A DNA stretch of 64,000 bases from Davidsoniella eucalypti (lineage: Eukaryota; Ascomycota; Sordariomycetes; Microascales; Ceratocystidaceae): contig RMBW01000007.1 of the NCBI GenBank assembly GCA_004009845.1, positions 248,001 through 312,000 on the forward strand, in the 5' to 3' direction. The position numbers and the translations under genes were made by a program. Below are positions 10,646 to 20,619 of this stretch, piece by piece (the first letter of the stretch is position 1; the number at the start of each line of letters is the position of its first letter). The notes beneath the pieces were generated by a model. It saw only the letters and a program-made list of their open reading frames with translations. It was not told the DNA's origin and searched no databases.

Positions 10646-13600
10646 CTATGGTGTGTAGTCACCAATAGTGACAATGGGAGTATCAAGTACCTGCCAGTCT
10701 GAGCTAACACTGGGGTCACCAAATGGACGCAGGGCAGCAAATCTCATGCTGTATGTTGAGTTAGTTGTGATGTATATCTTAGCAAGGTTAATGCTAGTGG
10801 GCAGGAACAACTTACGAGTATGAGCCGGGCGCAATATAGCTACCATTAGTTAAGCATCCAAACCACCAGTAATCGCTATCACCTTCAATACCGTCGCCGA
10901 CATAGGCAGCCCGGGATAGATAAGATATAGGGAAGTTTGAAGTGTCACTCTTATCTGAATTGAGTTCATCAAAGAACCAAGCACCCGCGATTGGTGACGT
11001 CCAGTATGCCACAGAACCTACATATCCATTGCTGCCCTCGACAGGTGGGTAAGCCCAGTCTCTGGCTTCATCATAGTCAGGGGTAAATATATCCCATCGA
11101 AGCTCAAGTGTACCCCAAGCTAGATTTGTCTTCATTCTGGGGAAGCTTTGAGCGAATACGCTCGTATTGAAGTTGAACTCAGGCTTTTCAGACAACAGAT
11201 CCATTGACCCGTGTCCATTGGTAGCTTTAGGGAATCCTTTGCGAAAGACATTGGGGAAGGTAGCCTTGAGATCGCATCCTACGCCATGATAGATGACAGA
11301 AAGGGATTCGCTGAGGTTAGACTGGATAATAATCTTTCCACTGTAGACAGGTAAGGCAGCAGAGTTCCAGCCTAGATCCTTAGGATTCTCAAAGTCAACA
11401 AAGATTACCTTTTCTTCACCAGGAGCTAGCATGACAGGTTCAGGCAAGTGAACAACAGGTATTAAATCTATTGGCTCAATTTCCTGACTAGGCTTTATGT
11501 GAGGGTCAGTATCAATATCACCCAAAGCTTCGTAGCCAGCAGCAGGTTGAAGAATGAAGTTGTATATGACAGATGTCTTGCTTCCGTTGAGCAGAGTGAT
11601 TTTTTGCTTGCCGTTGAAGTGGACAGTGTCATTGAGGATCATCTTGGCCGAGTCGACTTCAGTGGTGTAGTCTAAAACCTTGATGGCATCAATGAAACCA
11701 CCACCTACATGACTTGGTGGGTCATATACTCCAGATGGGGCACCTTCCCATGCAAGGCTGCTACCAGAAGCAATGATACGTTGTGTCAGACGCTTTGTGA
11801 AATTACTTCCATAAACCGATCTTCCACCATGCTCTGAAATGAATAGAGCAGCAACACCAGCAATGTATGGAGAAGCTAGAGATGTGCCTGAATCTATAAC
11901 CCAGCCATTAGCAAGATGGGTAGTGATGATTCTACCACCAGGTGCAGAAATTTCAGGTTTGATATCAAGGTCATATGGGGAGCCCCATGATGTAAACTCT
12001 GAAGCACGAAGACCTATATTGGTGGTCAGAGTGACTCGGTTTGGGACGCCTGATTTGAAAGTAGCGTTCACTTGCTTTCCTACCTTCACAGCATCCAAGA
12101 TCTTCATGGCAGTATCATAGGAAATCATACTGATGTTAGGAAATTTGTAAGGTTTTGTAGGAGCAGTCAAGGGTTTGTTTTTGTCATCATAGGCAAAAAT
12201 CTGGTGGGCTCCCATGCCCCCCAAATGAATCTGTTTTGTTTCGAGGGCACAACCACCGGCACTGACTAGGGCAATCTTCCCATGAAATTCTGGTTCTGAT
12301 CCTTGGGGAGATGGTCTACAGGCATCATCAGGATTGAAGCCATCCAATGATACAGGCAAGATAGGCCATTCAATGTCATCTGTTGGGAAAGCATGTTCCG
12401 CTGGAACATATCCATCTATAATGGTTTCCTCACCAAGTTTAAGAGTATAGGAAAGGCCAGGGACCACATCAGAATCAGTTGACGCAACGGCAATGATGGA
12501 TCTTCCTGATGATCCATTGTCAGCATAAAAAGGGCCTGCTTCATTGTTTCCAACAGGGAGAGTGATGACTACGCCCTCGTCGGCAATCCGAGATAGAACC
12601 TCAGCCACGGGGGTCCCTGGCCAGCCAACGGGATGGCCTATAGAGATGTTGATGACATCCATCTGTGTAAAATACATTAGTAAATTTGTGTATGTGTGTT
12701 TAGTTGACCTACTTCACGTACATTATCGGAATATGCTGATAAAGCAGCTTTCATTATAAGATCGGAGGAAGTATGACGGCCGGTAGATATGATCTTATAT
12801 CCATAAAGTTTAGCCTCAGGTGCAACTCCTTTGAACCAATCTCCAGCACCCCCAATGATACCAGCAACATTTGTACCATGGCCAGTATAATCCATGGGAT
12901 CGTACTTAGGATCGCCTTTGGCTAGAAGATCAGAAAATGGATCTTGGACATAGTTATGACCACCAGCAACCTTGCACTTTTTGCAAAGTCGACCACCAAG
13001 CTATCATCAACATATGTTAGTACTTATCTCCTTATATGATATAGAAGAGGGCATAATACTTACTGCAGGATGGGTGTATGAGATGCCAGAGTCAACAATA
13101 CCGACCTTGACACCCTTTCCCTTGATTCCACGCTTGTGTAGAGCATCGACGTGTGTGCTTCGGTGGGCTTCAAAAAGAAACTTTTCTTTTGGCTTGGATT
13201 TCCATTTGAAAATTTTGGATATGCCTTTTGTCTTTTGTTCTTCTTTATCTAGTCGAATGACCTCATTGCGCCAAACATTGATGACACCATGCATATTCTT
13301 CAGGCTTTCAATTGTGTGTGATTCAGTGTCGATACTAACCCCAGTGAATATTGGGCTTTCAAAGGTATTAACGACTGTAATATCCTTAGTATCATCAAAG
13401 CTTTCAGAGAGATCACGGCCCACCAAAGACTCCTGTTCTCATAGTGTTAATGTGATTTATTTCTCAGTGTTTATGAAGAAATCTTAACTTACATGACTGA
13501 GTTCAACGATGTACTTTGGGAAGTCTTCCAAGATTGACTCGGTGTCACCAGTGATCTCTTGTTGTGAGGCATCGAGCTCATCTTGTAGAACAGGCTGTAC

Positions 13601-13702
13601 AGCGTCAAACTCATCGCGTGCTTCGGACTGTATATATGGTTTAATGACATCAGCCCAGACAAACACTGGCAAGGCCAAGATGGAGATGGTGTAAAAACGC
13701 AT
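10646..13702 (-). CDS. Secreted subtilisin-like serine protease, copy 2 (subgroup II)
   Basis: Exons 13702-13493, 13432-13064, 13000-12722, 12662-10816 and 10748-10646 give 935 residues. The signal peptide is MRFYTISILALPVFVWA. Catalytic residues are Asp184 (GIVDSG), His234 (HGTNVAG) and Ser547 (GTSLASP), so the triad is intact. The linker before the catalytic domain is the short form (FKWKSKPKEKF). From about residue 560 to 860 it is almost identical to copy 6, including VHFNGKQ and LAPGEEKVIFVD, which fits the block duplication joining copies 1-2 to copies 5-6. The donor of intron 3 is GTACGT rather than GTAAGT. Function should be as for copy 1, with possibly different substrate preference given the divergent PA and C-terminal parts. 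Confidence 0.95.
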
Positions 13703-14344
13703 GGTGAGGTTGATTGATGATTGCTAGAAGGTGGATGAACACTTTCTTTTGGTAGAAATTGCAATACTCTCGTGTGCAGCGATAGTTGCTAAAATATGCT
13801 GTGGCAGAAAAAAGAACATATTACACTAGAAAACGGATATTTACCGTCTCTTGTATAAATTTAATATATATATCTCGTTCCTAAACATAGATTCTTTATA
13901 CATGTCCTCACCGAGAAAAGTAGAATAAGCCTATGGCTTGTTCTCTGCTCACCGTGCTCATATTCAAGTATTTTAAATTTTAAGTACAGAGATCTGTCTC
14001 ATCTAAGCCACTTTTGGTCATGGTATGGCGAGAAATAGATGTTGTAGTTAAAAGTAGTCAAAACAGCATAGTTTTAGGCCAAGTAAAACCTAGGGCTTGT
14101 TGCCAAATTTTACTCACTGCTGATATTCCTGAGTTAGCGGCTGAAAATGGTGTCCTTTGTAATCTAATTACCAACTAGTTAGCAAGAAGATATGAAAATA
14201 AATGCATTTTCTAATTTGCATGTGGTCATGGTTTGTGGCATTGACATTAGCAGTGCCGACAGTCTAAATTTCGTATTAGTTGGACTAGTTAAGCTTCATA
14301 CTAGGGTCAATATTAAGTTTGAAGTATTTATAAGGTGCACACAC
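13703..14344. repeat. Upstream spacer of protease copy 2 (duplicated)
   Basis: Matches the flanks upstream of copy 3 (18.74-19.33 kb) and copy 6 (44.81-45.53 kb). A TATA-like ATATATATAT run lies near 13865. It holds the unoccupied forms of two tiny LINE-tail insertions seen upstream of copy 3: GCCGACAGTCTAAATTTCG near 14257 and CATACTAGGGTCAAT near 14299. No gene is seen. Confidence 0.7.
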
Positions 14345-15420
14345 TGTATGGCAACTTCAAACTCAGATCGCCTCAGTAGGGATATCCCTGGGAGAGAACT
14401 ATGAGGTACTTATATTCAAGGGGCCCTATTAGGCTTAAAAAGGGCTTTCTCCTCCTACGCCAAGATTTGGGCCAAGGACGTTATTTTAGACAATCAAAAA
14501 GCCTTGGAAGTCCTGCTGGAGATCCTGGAGTTCCGGCGACTTGCAGCTGCTTACCCTGGCAGACCGGGCCGAGTGAGTTCTTTGGTGCCCTGGACAGGGA
14601 ACTGGAGATTCCCCTCCCGATGAGCTTCGTCTTAACAGACAACATCTCGGGTTTTTACTTCAGTGTCAAACTAAACATGGCGACTTCAAGGCCTATCACG
14701 AAAAGTTCCAACACACCGATGCACATCTCTCATGCGCCTGCGGGCTCCCAAAGTGTCCCATCCATTTCATAAGGTGCCCTATAGCCCGGCACAGATATTC
14801 CTGCTCGGGTCGCAACCGCAGCCTCGGGACCCTGCACTTTGTTCTTGGGACTCCGCAGGGTGCGCTTCGGCTCTCAACCTTCCTCCGAAAGACACAATTT
14901 CTTGAAGACTTGTGCCTCTTTGGTCCTTTAAGTAGGGACCTCTGCTGCACCGTGAGTTTACGATGCCTCCTCCAAAGACGAAAAATTCCCCTTCGTCGTG
15001 GGTATTTAAGAGTGATCAGCACATATCCCCAATGCTGCTGTCCATTCTCTCGCACCATTGATTTATTTCATGATGCACCGTTTTGTGAGGCCCCTGTTTC
15101 TTCCCCTCTCGAGGGTCATTCTCACCAACGAACGCACCCCCTTTTCTCTACACTTTTCGCGATCGCTGGTCTCCTGAGCCTCATCTCCGCTGCTCAGAGA
15201 TTCACACTCGGAGGGCAACACTTTGAAGGTTAGGAATACGACGTCATGGGTGAGCTGAATAAGGCCTTCGGCGGAGAAGTCAAGGCAGTGCACTGGAGAA
15301 GCTACGACGATGGCCCAGGGTTTAAACACCTCAGGATACTGATTAATGCCCCAGACAGACTCTTACACAAGATCATCATCATGGGCAAGGAACATCTAGT
15401 TCGGCAACAGAGCGAAACCC
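14345..15420 (+). mobile_element. Tad1-like LINE fragments (3' end, then 5' leader and start of ORF1)
   Basis: The left part encodes the C-terminal end of a Tad1-type ORF2 after RNase H: a frame near 14675-14860 reads HGDFKAYHEKFQHTDAHL, then a CxC-x-CP knuckle and RHRYSCSGRNRSLGTL. From about 14930 the sequence becomes the LINE 5' leader and at 15246 an ORF1 start (MGELNKAFGGEVKAVHW), which ends abruptly at about 15420 against the protease 3' flank. Over about 880 bp it is nearly identical to 19.34-20.22 kb. Both parts are incomplete, so nothing here can move by itself. Confidence 0.75.
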
Positions 15421-15666
15421 ACAACATCAGTGGACCACTTCCACCCAAAAGATGCCGTTGCTCTGATATCAAAAAACTGCCCACATTTAAGAATGAAACG
15501 TAACTAACTTTTTGAGTTTGGAAAAGAATTGTATACGAAGCAAACTAGGAAAGAAAAAAGAGAAATAATAAAATAAGGCGCTAGCTAAACATTACTAATA
15601 TGAGTCGCAATAATAAGCAGTCATGTAAATTGCTTCTATTAATACAAGAAAGTCAGACTGTCAGAT
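15421..15666. repeat. Duplicated 3' flank of protease copy 3 (short)
   Basis: Starts abruptly at ACATCAGTGGACCACTTCCA, joined to LINE ORF1. The rest of the flank, and any adenylyltransferase relic that might have been there, is missing. It includes AATAAGGCGCTAGCTAAACA near 15573. Confidence 0.7.
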
Positions 15667-18600
15667 CTATGGTGTGTAGTCACCAATAGTAACAATGGGA
15701 GTATCGAGTACCTGCCAGTCTGAGCTAACACTGGGATCACCAAAGGGACGTAGGGCAGCAAATCTCATGCTGTATGTTGAGTTAGTTGTGATGTATATCT
15801 TAGCAAGGTTAATGCTAGTGGGCAGGAACAACTTACGAGTATGAGCCGGGCGAAATATAGCTACCATTAGTTAAGCGTCCAAACCACCAGAAGTCTTCAT
15901 CACCTTCATCACCGTCGCCGACATAGGCAGCCCGGGATAGATAAGATATAGGGAAGTTTGAAGTGTCACTCTTATCTGAATGGCGATCATCAAAGTACCA
16001 AGCACCGTTGATTGGTGGCGTCCAGTATGCCACAGAACCGACATATTCATTTCTACCTACAACAGGTGAATAGGACCAGTGTCTGGCTTCATCATAGTCA
16101 GGGGTAAATATATCCCATCGAATCTCAAGTGTGCCCCAAGCTAGATTTGTCTTGATTCTGGGGAAGCTTTGAGCCGATACGCTCGTATTAAAGTTGAACT
16201 TAGGATTTTCAGACAACAGATCTATTGACCAGTGTCCATTGGTAGCTCTAGGAAATCCTTTTCGAAAGACATCAGGGAATGTAGTTTTGAGATCACATCC
16301 TACACCATGATAGATGACAGAAAGGGATTCGTTGAGTGTAGACTGGATAATAATCTTTCCACTGTAGACAGGTAGGGCAGCAGAGTTCCAGCCTAGATCC
16401 TTAGGGTTCTCAAAGTCAACCAAGATTACCTTCTTTTCACCAGGAGCTAGCGTGACAGGTTCAGGCAAGTGAACAACAGGTATTAAATCTATTGGCTCAA
16501 GTTTCCAACTAAGCTTTATGTGGGGGTCGGTATCAATATCACCCAGAGCTTCGTAGCCAGCAGCAGGTTGAAGAGTGAAGTTGTATGTGACAGATGTCTT
16601 GCTTCCGTTGAGCAGAGTGATTTTTTGCTTGCCGTTGAAGTGGGCAGTATCGTTAAGGGTAATCTTGGCTGAGTCAACTTCAGTGGTGTAGTCTAAAACC
16701 TTGATGGCATCAATGAAACCACCACCTACATGACTTGGTGGGTCATATACTCCAGATGGGGCACCTTCCCATGCAAGGCTGCTACCAGAAGCAATGATAC
16801 GCTGTGTAAAGCGCTTTGCCAGGTCTTTACCGTAGCTCTGCCGACTACCATGCTCGGAGATGAATAAAGCAGCAACACCAGCAATGTATGGAGAAGCCAA
16901 AGATGTGCCAGACTCTATAACCCAGCCACTAGCAAGATGGGTAGTGATGATTCCACCACCAGGTGCAGAAATTTCAGGTTTGATATCAAGATTGTTTAGG
17001 GAGCCCCATGATGTGAATTTTGAAGTACGAACACTTATATTGGTGGGCAGAGTGACTCGGTTTGGGACACCTGATTTGAAAGTAGCATTCACTTGCTTTC
17101 CTACTTTCACAGCATCCAAGATCTTCATGGCAGTATCATAGGAAATCATACTGATGTTAGGAAATTTGTAAGGTTTTGTAGGGGAAGTCAAGGGTTTGTT
17201 TTTGTCATCATAGGCAAAAATCTGGTGGGCTCCCATGTGCCACAAATTAACCTGTTTTGTTTTAAAGTCACAGCCACCGGCACTGACTAGGGCAATCTTC
17301 CCATGAAAGTCTGGTTCTGATCCTTGGGGAGATGGTCTACAGGCATCATCAGGATTGTAGCCATCCAATGATATAGGCAAGATAGGCCATTCAATGTCAT
17401 CTGTTGGGAAAGCGTGTTCCGCTGGAACATATCCATCTATAATGGTTTCCTCACCAAGATTAAGAGTATAGGAAATACCAGGGATCACATCAGAATCAGT
17501 TGAAGCCACGGCAATGACGGATCTTCCTGATGATCCACTGTCAGCATAAAAAGGGCCTACAGTATGAGAATTTCCAACAGGGATCGTGACGACTACGCCC
17601 TCGTCAGCAATTCGAGATAGAACCTCAGCCACGGAGTTCTTTGGCCAGCCAGATGGATGGCCTATAGAGACGTTGATGACATCCATCTGTTTGAAATACA
17701 TTAGTAAATTTGTGTATGTGTGTTGGGTAGACCTACTTCACGTACATTATCGGAGTATGCTGATAAAGCAGCTTTGATTATAAGATCGGAGGAGGTTTGA
17801 CAGCCTCTAGATATAATCTTATATCCATAAAGTTTAGCCTCAGGTGCAACTCCTTTGAACCAATCTCCATCACCACCAATGATACCAGCAACGTTTGTAC
17901 CATGGCCAGTATAATCCATGGGATCGTACTTAGGATCGCCTTTGGCTAGAAGATCATACAATGTATCTTGGACAAAGTTATGACCACCAGCAACCTTGCA
18001 CTTTTTGCAAAGTCGACCACCAAGCTATCATCAACATATGTTAGTACTTATCTCCTTATATGATATAGAAGAGGGCATAATACTTACTGCAGGATGAGTG
18101 TATGAGATGCCAGAGTCGACAATACCGACCTTGACACCCTTTCCCTTGATTCCACGCTTGTGTAGAGCATCGACGTGTGTGCTTCGATGGGCTTCATAAA
18201 TATACTTTTCTGCTGGCTTGGAGTTGCCAAAGTTCCACTTGAAAATTTTGGATATGCCTTTTGTCTGGTCTTCTTTTTTATTTAGCCGAATGACCTCATT
18301 ACGCCAAACATTGATGACACCATGCATATTCTTCAAGCTTTCAATGGTGTGTGATTCAGTGTCGATACTAACCCCAGTGAATATTGGGCTTTCAAAGGTA
18401 TTAACGACTGTAATATCCTTAGTATCATCAAAGCTTTCAGAGAGATCACGGCCCACCAAAGACTCCTGTTCTCATAGTGTTAATGTGATTTATTTCTCAG
18501 TGTTTATGAAGAAATCTTAACTTACATGACTGAGTTCAACGATGTACTTTGGGAAGTCTTCCAAGATTGACTCGGTGTCACCAGTGATCTCTTGTTGTGA

Positions 18601-18735
18601 GGCATCGAGCTCATCTTGTAGAACAGGCTGTACAGCGTCAAACTCATCGCGTGCTTCGGACTGTAGATATGGTTTAATGACATCAGCCCAGACAAACACT
18701 GGCAAGGCCAAGATGGAGATGGTGTAAAAACGCAT
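15667..18735 (-). CDS. Secreted subtilisin-like serine protease, copy 3 (subgroup II, mosaic)
   Basis: Exons 18735-18526, 18465-18088, 18024-17746, 17686-15837 and 15769-15667 give 939 residues. Exon 1 differs from copy 2 at about one residue (signal MRFYTISILALPVFVWA). The triad is intact: Asp187, His237, Ser551 (GTSLASP). It is a mosaic. The linker (FKWNFGNSKPAEKYIYEAHR) is the long subgroup I form. The stretch from about residue 570 to 780 carries subgroup I residues (KITLNDTAHFNGKQ, LAPGEKKVILVD), while the PA region and C-terminus are subgroup II. Gene conversion or unequal crossing-over with a subgroup I copy is the simplest reading. Confidence 0.95.
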
Positions 18736-19196
18736 GGTGAGGTTGATGGATGATTGCTAGAAGGTGGATGAACACTTTCTTTCGGTAGAAATTGCAATAC
18801 TCTCGTGTGTAGCGATAGTTGCTAAAATATGCTGTGGCAGAAAAAAGAACATATCACACGCTAGAAAACGGATATTTACCTTCTCATGCATAAATTTAAT
18901 ATATAAGTATATCTCGTTCCTAAACATATATTTTTTATATATGTCCTCACCAAGAAGAGTAGAAGAAGCCTATAGAGTAGTCAAAAGAGCATAGTTTTGG
19001 GCCAAGTAAAACCTAGGGCTTGTTGCCAAATTTTACTCACTGCTGATATTCCTGGGTTAGGGGCTGAAAATTTTGTCCTTTGTAATTTAATTACCAACTA
19101 GTTAGCAAGAAGATATGTATGAAAATAAATGCATTTTCTAATTTGCATATGTGGTCATGGTGTGTGGCATTGACATTGGCCCTGCCGACAGTCTTA

Positions 19197-19228
19197 TTTA
19201 TTTATTTATCATTTTACGTCTTTATGTG
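19197..19228 (-). mobile_element. 32 bp LINE family 3 tail insertion with 14 bp target-site duplication
   Basis: The insert reads TTTATTTATTTATC then ATTTTACGTCTTTATG, the same as the 3' end of LINE family 3 at 47.69-47.72 kb. TGCCGACAGTCTTA flanks it on both sides (19183-19196 and 19229-19242). The two paralogous spacers at 14257 and 45437 have a single, uninterrupted copy of this target. Confidence 0.85.
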
Positions 19229-19284
19229 TGCCGACAGTCTTAATTTCGTATTAGTTGGACTATTTAAGCTTCATACTAGGTCAA

Positions 19285-19314
19285 AGTTTTTTTTTTTAAA
19301 TTCATTTATCTTAG
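19285..19314 (-). mobile_element. About 30 bp LINE family 2 tail insertion
   Basis: A T-run followed by AAATTCATTTATCTTA resembles the poly(A) end of LINE family 2 (7352-7380). GGTCAA flanks it on both sides. The paralogous spacer near 14300 reads straight through as TACTAGGGTCAAT. Confidence 0.65.
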
Positions 19315-19344
19315 GGTCAATGTTTAGTTTGAAGTATTTATAAG

Positions 19345-20226
19345 GTGCACACACTGTATGGCAACTTCAAACTCAGATCGCCTTAGTAGGGATATCCCTA
19401 GGAGAGAACTATGGGGTATATGAAAGGCTTTCTCCTCCTACGCCAAGATTTGGGCCAAGGACGTTATTTTAGACAATCAAAAAGCCTTGGAAGTCCTGCT
19501 GGAGATCCTGGAGTTCCGGCGACTTGCAGCTGCTTACCCTGGCAGACCGGGCCGAGTGAGTTCTTTGGTGCCCTGGACAGGGAACTGGAGATTCCCCTCC
19601 CGATGAGCTTCGTCTTAACAGACAACATCTCGGGTTCTTACTTCAGTGTCGAACTAAACATGGCGACTTCAAAGCCTATCACGACAAGTTCCAACACACT
19701 GATACACATGTCTCATGTGCCTGTGGGCTCCCAAAGAGTCCCAAGGTGCCCTATAGCCCGGCACAGATATTCCTGCTCGGGTCGCAACCGCAGCCTCGGA
19801 ACTCTGGACTTTGTTCTTGGGACTCCGCAGGGTGCGCTTCGGCTCTCAACCTTCCTCCAAAAGACACAATTTCTTGAAGACTTGTGCCTCTTTGGTCCTT
19901 TAAGTGGGGACCTCTGCTGCACCGTGAGTTTACGGTGCCTCTCCTCCCTTGTCCAAAGACGAAAAATTCCCCTTCGTCGTGGGTATTTAAGAGTGATCAG
20001 CACATATCCCCAATGCTGCTGTCCATTCTCTCGCACCATTGATTTATTTCATGATGCACCGTTTTGTGAGGCCCCTGTTTCTTCCCCTCTCGAGGGTCAT
20101 TCTCACCAACGAACGCACCCCCTTTTCTCTACACTTTTCGCGATCGCTGGTCTCCTGAGCCTCATCTCCGCTGCTCAGAGATTCACACTCGGAGGGCAAC
20201 ACTTTGAAGGTTAGGAATACGACGTC
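19345..20226 (+). mobile_element. Tad1-like LINE 3' fragment and 5' leader (second copy)
   Basis: Nearly identical to 14345-15240. It contains the degenerate post-RNase H segment (CPIARHRYSCSGRNRSLGTL near 19750) and then the LINE leader with CCCCTTCGTCGTGGGTATTT and TTCACACTCGGAGGGCAACA. A long open frame at 19411-20214 is a chance reading through this fragment rather than an intact protein, since the conserved knuckle residues fall in another frame over part of it. Confidence 0.7.
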
Positions 20227-20619
20227 ATGGGTGAGGTGAAGAAGGACTTCGGCGGAGAAGTCAAGGCAGCGCACTGGAGAAGCTACGACGATGACCCAGA
20301 GTTTAAACACCTCAGGGTACTGATTAATGCCCCAGACAGACTCTTACACAAGATCATCATCATGGGCAAGGAACATTTAGTTCAGCAACAGAGCGAAACC
20401 CCCCTCCCTCCCCCCAGCTGTCGGAGATGTTTCCGCGCGCACCCGACAAGAACCTGCGGCTTTGCACCTCGCTGCCCTCTCTGCTCCGGGAAGCACACAG
20501 CAGAGGAACACTACGTACAGAACCCCTGCAACCAATCGGGACACAAGGACTGCGATTGTAAGGTCAAATGCCCAATCTGTGGAGACAAGCACTCGGCGGT
20601 AAGGCTCGCTTCTAAATGA
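20227..20619 (+). CDS. LINE ORF1 remnant (gag-like, three zinc knuckles)
   Basis: An open frame of 130 residues beginning MGEVKKDFGGEVKAAHWRSY. Residues 63-120 hold three Cys/His knuckles (CRRCFRAHPTRTCG, CPLCSGKHTAEEH and CPICGDKHSA), the usual nucleic-acid-binding end of Tad1-class ORF1 proteins. Normal ORF1 proteins of this class are several hundred residues, so this is the last part joined to a leader-derived start. ORF2 follows within about 40 bp. Confidence 0.75.
   Translation: MGEVKKDFGGEVKAAHWRSYDDDPEFKHLRVLINAPDRLLHKIIIMGKEHLVQQQSETPLPPPSCRRCFRAHPTRTCGFAPRCPLCSGKHTAEEHYVQNPCNQSGHKDCDCKVKCPICGDKHSAVRLASK

Larger units (their letters stand above)
18736..19344. repeat. Upstream spacer of protease copy 3 (duplicated)
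   Basis: Close to 13.7-14.34 kb, but with a stretch of about 100 bp missing near 18980 (the section with GTACAGAGATCTGTCTCATC) and with two tiny LINE-tail insertions listed separately. No gene is seen. Confidence 0.65.

Noticed and set aside
12972..13487. Plus-strand open frame of 171 residues over protease copy 2 exon 2 (also at 44083-44598 over copy 6)
   Set aside because: It lies antisense to a conserved exon and its intron, and it is open only because of the exon's codon use. It is shorter and interrupted in the other copies.
19411..20214. Plus-strand open frame of 267 residues
   Set aside because: It runs across a LINE 3' fragment and an untranslated leader, and the conserved residues of the LINE protein are in a different frame over part of it. 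The equivalent frame at 14.4-15.2 kb is broken.
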